A DNA stretch of 64,000 bases, taken from the NCBI GenBank assembly GCA_002340255.1, contig DDLS01000099.1:10094-74093 (forward strand), given 5' to 3'. This DNA comes from Cyanobacteria bacterium UBA2566. GTDB taxonomy: Bacteria; Cyanobacteriota; Cyanobacteriia; Cyanobacteriales; Desertifilaceae. Numbering within the stretch: position 1 is the stretch's first letter; each line of letters begins with the position of its first letter. The position numbers and the translations under genes were made by a program. Below are positions 61,032-64,000 of the stretch, piece by piece. The notes under the pieces are model-generated. The model worked only from the letters and a program-made list of their open reading frames with translations, made no database searches and had not been told where the DNA came from.

Positions 61032-61784
61032 ATGAAAAAAAACACATGCTGGTCAGAAAAAAAACGCAAACTAGCTACCTTGACTTTCGTAGCAACTCTG
61101 GGTTGGCACAGTGCATCTACTGCCCTCCCTAAACCCAGTTTTGAAATGGCCCAAGCCTTTAATCCTCCAAGAAGAGGAGCGCCCCCCAGAACCTCAGATG
61201 CAGGAACTCGTGGCTGTAGTGTTTCTGAAGGGAATAACCAACCCTTAACCGCTTTAGTTCCTCTCAAAGATTTAGCCTTAACTTTAGAAAGCCATCCTAC
61301 CCTCTTCTGGTATGTTCCTCATGCTGAAGGTAAAATGCTGAAATTTACCTTGATGGACAAAAACGACACAACAATTATCTACGAGAAAGTACTGCGTGCC
61401 CCTTCTGAATCGGGAATTGTCAGTATCCGCTTATCGAAAGAGGAAGCAGAGGGACTAAAACACAATGAACTCTACCATTGGTATTTATCCTTAGTTTGCG
61501 ATCCTCAAGACCGTACAGGTGATATCATTGTGGATGGTTGGATAGAACGTATTGAAGCAAGCGACCCTCTAAAAGCCCACATTCAACAAGCTAGTCCAGA
61601 AGCTCTACCCAAGATTTATGCTGAGTCAGGCATTTGGCATGACGCACTATCAGCGATGGCTCAACTGTACGATCGCCATCCCCAAGATGGGGCGATCGCC
61701 AACCAATGGGAAACGTTGCTCCGCTCTGTTCAACTCGATGCATTTGCCCAAAGCCAACTCCTTTCATCGAGTGAATCCGAGTAA
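61032..61784 (+). CDS. secreted DUF928 protein
   Basis: 250 residues from the ATG at 61032 (a TTG two codons earlier also opens the frame). A signal peptide (KLATLTFVATLGWHSASTAL) is followed by the DUF928 pattern: GAPPRTSDAGTRGCSV, LTALVPLKDLALTLESHPTL, FWYVPHAEGKMLKFTL, GIVSIRLSKEEAEGLKHNEL and YHWYLSLVCDPQDR. The family is common in filamentous cyanobacteria, often beside haemagglutinin-like exoproteins and CHAT-domain proteins, as here. The exoprotein gene starts 6 bases after its stop, so the two form an operon. Biochemical function unknown. Confidence 0.9.
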   Translation: MKKNTCWSEKKRKLATLTFVATLGWHSASTALPKPSFEMAQAFNPPRRGAPPRTSDAGTRGCSVSEGNNQPLTALVPLKDLALTLESHPTLFWYVPHAEGKMLKFTLMDKNDTTIIYEKVLRAPSESGIVSIRLSKEEAEGLKHNELYHWYLSLVCDPQDRTGDIIVDGWIERIEASDPLKAHIQQASPEALPKIYAESGIWHDALSAMAQLYDRHPQDGAIANQWETLLRSVQLDAFAQSQLLSSSESE

Positions 61785-61790
61785 TTACTT

Positions 61791-64000
61791 ATGTCCCTGC
61801 GGATAAACAGCTTGAATCTCCTGCTCACCCTATCCCTGTGGTTGTGCGGAAGCTATGTCCAAATTGCCCAAGCCCAAACCATTGTACCAGCGGCTGATGG
61901 TACAGGAACGACAGTGATTCCCCAGGGGAATCAATTCTATATCCAAGGGGGGAGTACCTCTGCTGATGGTGCGAACCTCTTTCATAGTTTTATTCAATTT
62001 GGCCTTACTCCTCATCAGGTGGCCAATTTTTTGTCTACACCAGGACTTGAGAATATTTTCAGCCGCATTAATGGGGGAAATCCATCTACGATTAATGGGT
62101 TAATCCAAGTTTTAGGAGGTAATTCTAACCTCTATCTCATTAATCCTGCGGGGATTCTATTTGGCCCCAATGCCCAACTCAATGTTCCCGCTGCATTTCA
62201 CGCTACAACTGCCACGGGTATTGGTTTTGGTCAAAATCAATGGTTGGATGCATTTGGGGACAATAACTGGCAAATTTTGACCGGTACACCTAATGAATTT
62301 AGGTTTGATGGAGCTAGTCCAGGCGTAATTTTGAATTGGGGCAACTTAACGGTTGATGACGGTGAAGCCTTGAACTTAACCGGTGGCACAGTCATCAATT
62401 TAGGAACCCTCAATGCACCAGGAGGGACAATCACCTTGGGCGCAGTTCCCGGTCATCACACCCTACGCATTTCCCAAGAGGGACACTTACTCAGTTTAGA
62501 AATTCCAGTTGGCGATCGCCAGTCTGTCCCCTTTAACCCCCTCTCCGTTCCTGAACTGCTCACGGGGGGAGAAATTCCCCATCATGTTTCCCAGATCGAG
62601 GTAAATGCTCAGGGACAACTGGTATTAACCCATTCTGAGATTACCATACCAGACCATCCAGGCGTGGCGATCGCCTCCGAAACCCTAGATGTTTCCCATA
62701 CCCAACCCGATCTTAACTCTGGAACTATAAACATCATTGGGACTCAAGTCGGCGTAATTGACGCAACTCTTGATGCTTCTACTCCTGGAAATGGTGGTCA
62801 AATTTACATCGGCGGATCGTACCAAGGAAAAGGCCCTCTACCCAACGCCCAACAAACCCTCATTAGTCCTGATTCCCACATCCGTGCTAATAGTTTGGAT
62901 AACGGAAATGGGGGAGAAATTATCATTTGGTCAGATGGAAATACCCAATTTTACGGCACAGTAGAAGCGCGAGGAGGAGAAACTGGAGGAAATGGGGGAT
63001 TAGTAGAAGTTTCCGGCAAAGACACCCTTACTTTTTCCGGCAAAGTTAATGTCAGCACTCCAGCCGGAAATTGGGGAACCCTCTTACTTGATCCGGAAAA
63101 TATTCTAATTGCCAATACCTTTGACCCTCCAGAAGCCGAGAATAACCTGCCCAGCATTGACTTTACCCAATTTCCAGGAACTGATATTACCCTTAATGCT
63201 ACTACTTTAGAACAGGTGGCAGGCAATATTGTTTTAGAAGCGACCAAGAACATTACCATTGCCAATGGAGTCTCCTTAAATTTCTTACCGGGTACGGGTT
63301 CTATCATCTTTAGGGCTGATGCGGATAGGAATAACAACGGTTCATTTATGATGGACTCATCCGCCACCTTTACCGCTCCGGGTAGAGAGATTAATATTTC
63401 AGGAGCCAGTATTACCCTTGGAAACTTAAATACCAGCGATAATTCACAAGGGGGAAATATTTCTTTAACGGCTTCTGCGGGCACTATTACCACCGCAAAC
63501 CTCGATACCCATTCCGATGGACAAGGGGGCAATATATCCCTAACCACTTCTGGGGGAAGTATTAGTACGGGAAATCTGAATACATCCACCCAAGCCGGTA
63601 ATGCTGGTACGATTCAATTGACGACGGAGATGGGTGATATAACCACAGGAGAATTGAACTCAAGCGCTACTCAGCTAGCTGGAAACGGTGGCAACATTAA
63701 CCTATGGATTCAAACAATTGGGAACATTACAACATTGAGTTCTATCCGTTCGAGTGCCCAAAATGGGAATGCAGGACATGTTTTCTTTGAAACTCAACAA
63801 GGGAACATTGTTGTACAAGGTATTGACTCAACGACCAATGATAGTCAGGGGGGGGATATTACCCTCAAAATTACTTCCGGAAATGGGTCGATCTCCCATG
63901 GAATCTTAGATGCTAGTGCAAATAATGGCAGCAATGGCATAATTCTTGTTTCTCCCACCCCAACCCCAACGCCGACCCCAACGCCGACCCCGACCCCAAC
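61791..64000 (+). CDS. filamentous-haemagglutinin-type exoprotein (TpsA), 5' part
   Basis: The ATG at 61791 opens a frame that stays open for 736 codons to the window end. A signal peptide (LLLTLSLWLCGSYVQIAQA) is followed by the TPS/haemagglutinin activity domain (about 30-240): QGGSTSADGANLFHSFIQF, IQVLGGNSNLYLINPAGILF and GPNAQLNVPAAFHATTATGI. After that comes a long right-handed beta-helix with repeats such as GNISLTASAGTITTANLDT, and from about codon 723 a Pro-Thr repeat. The protein should be secreted by a two-partner FhaC/ShlB transporter. The 3' part is beyond the window, where cyanobacterial members often carry a CHAT or other domain. Confidence 0.93.
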   Translation, partial: MSLRINSLNLLLTLSLWLCGSYVQIAQAQTIVPAADGTGTTVIPQGNQFYIQGGSTSADGANLFHSFIQFGLTPHQVANFLSTPGLENIFSRINGGNPSTINGLIQVLGGNSNLYLINPAGILFGPNAQLNVPAAFHATTATGIGFGQNQWLDAFGDNNWQILTGTPNEFRFDGASPGVILNWGNLTVDDGEALNLTGGTVINLGTLNAPGGTITLGAVPGHHTLRISQEGHLLSLEIPVGDRQSVPFNPLSVPELLTGGEIPHHVSQIEVNAQGQLVLTHSEITIPDHPGVAIASETLDVSHTQPDLNSGTINIIGTQVGVIDATLDASTPGNGGQIYIGGSYQGKGPLPNAQQTLISPDSHIRANSLDNGNGGEIIIWSDGNTQFYGTVEARGGETGGNGGLVEVSGKDTLTFSGKVNVSTPAGNWGTLLLDPENILIANTFDPPEAENNLPSIDFTQFPGTDITLNATTLEQVAGNIVLEATKNITIANGVSLNFLPGTGSIIFRADADRNNNGSFMMDSSATFTAPGREINISGASITLGNLNTSDNSQGGNISLTASAGTITTANLDTHSDGQGGNISLTTSGGSISTGNLNTSTQAGNAGTIQLTTEMGDITTGELNSSATQLAGNGGNINLWIQTIGNITTLSSIRSSAQNGNAGHVFFETQQGNIVVQGIDSTTNDSQGGDITLKITSGNGSISHGILDASANNGSNGIILVSPTPTPTPTPTPTPTP
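63957..64000. repeat. (CCNACN)n Pro-Thr coding microsatellite
   Basis: CCAACCCCAACGCCGACCCC and on: about seven Pro-Thr units in frame in the exoprotein gene. It runs off the window. Confidence 0.9.

Noticed and set aside
62951..63589. 212-codon minus-strand frame
   Set aside because: Antisense to the beta-helix repeats of the exoprotein gene; open only because of the repeat composition.

Overview
The window is a stretch of cyanobacterial chromosome, most likely from a filamentous, non-heterocystous member of the Oscillatoriales type. The evidence is the very frequent HIP1 octamer GCGATCGC, a gas-vesicle cluster in the cyanobacterial gvpA-C-N-J order, a cyclophilin of the thylakoid-lumen TLP40/CYP38 type, the fused arginine dihydrolase/ornithine cyclodeaminase of cyanobacteria, many cyanobacterial DUF families (DUF1517, DUF1823, DUF3386, DUF928, DUF2993), and typical cyanobacterial heptanucleotide repeats between genes. 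The genus cannot be fixed from sequence alone. No rRNA, tRNA or CRISPR array was seen.

Layout. 1-3460: two tandem hybrid histidine kinases, the first cut by the window edge. 3594-6662: a 51-residue lipoprotein-like reading frame, then gas-vesicle genes gvpJ, gvpN, gvpC and gvpA on the minus strand. 6906-14278: a TPR pseudokinase, a tiny secreted peptide resembling the heterocyst-pattern peptide PatX, surE, a DUF3011 protein, a HEAT-repeat protein, an eIF1/SUI1 protein, a pentapeptide-repeat protein and tyrA. 14323-18610: lumenal cyclophilin, heptose-7-phosphate kinase, dTDP-glucose dehydratase and a MazG-like protein. 18671-23412: an accessory patch with a GmrSD-type restriction protein, a Uma2 fragment, and a MerR regulator/VWA-macrodomain gene pair. 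23871-29428: nfu scaffold, DUF3386, an adenylate cyclase, a rearrangement scar where a broken histidine kinase abuts a truncated TPR gene, and queA. 29841-37816: conserved hypothetical, RTX protein, second adenylate cyclase, HpsJ-like protein, saccharopine-dehydrogenase-like protein, arginine dihydrolase, ArsR regulator. 37813-45716: GerMN protein, DUF2993, a 55-residue membrane protein, sensor kinase, SelO and Rel/SpoT. 45937-53440: PatD-like protein and a block of sensor kinases, response regulators and a diguanylate cyclase. 53617-64000: DUF1823, NCS2 purine permease, DUF1517, lamin-tail protein, tatC, glutathione reductase, DUF928 and the start of a two-partner-secretion exoprotein.

How it fits together. 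The window is dense in signalling: at least four intact or partial histidine kinases plus one wreck, two class III adenylate cyclases, one diguanylate cyclase and one (p)ppGpp synthetase/hydrolase. Envelope and surface functions (gas vesicles, LPS sugars, RTX, HpsJ-like, TPS exoprotein, TatC) form the second theme. The most interesting candidates are the MerR/VWA-macrodomain pair, the PatX-like peptide (with a PatD-like gene elsewhere in the window), the pseudokinase-TPR protein, the winged-helix-like module shared by GvpC and GvpN, an intrinsic terminator inside the tyrA coding sequence, and several dispersed repeat families that sit at gene ends and sometimes supply the stop codon or alter the apparent start. 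All functional statements come from recognising sequence motifs by eye; no database search was run.
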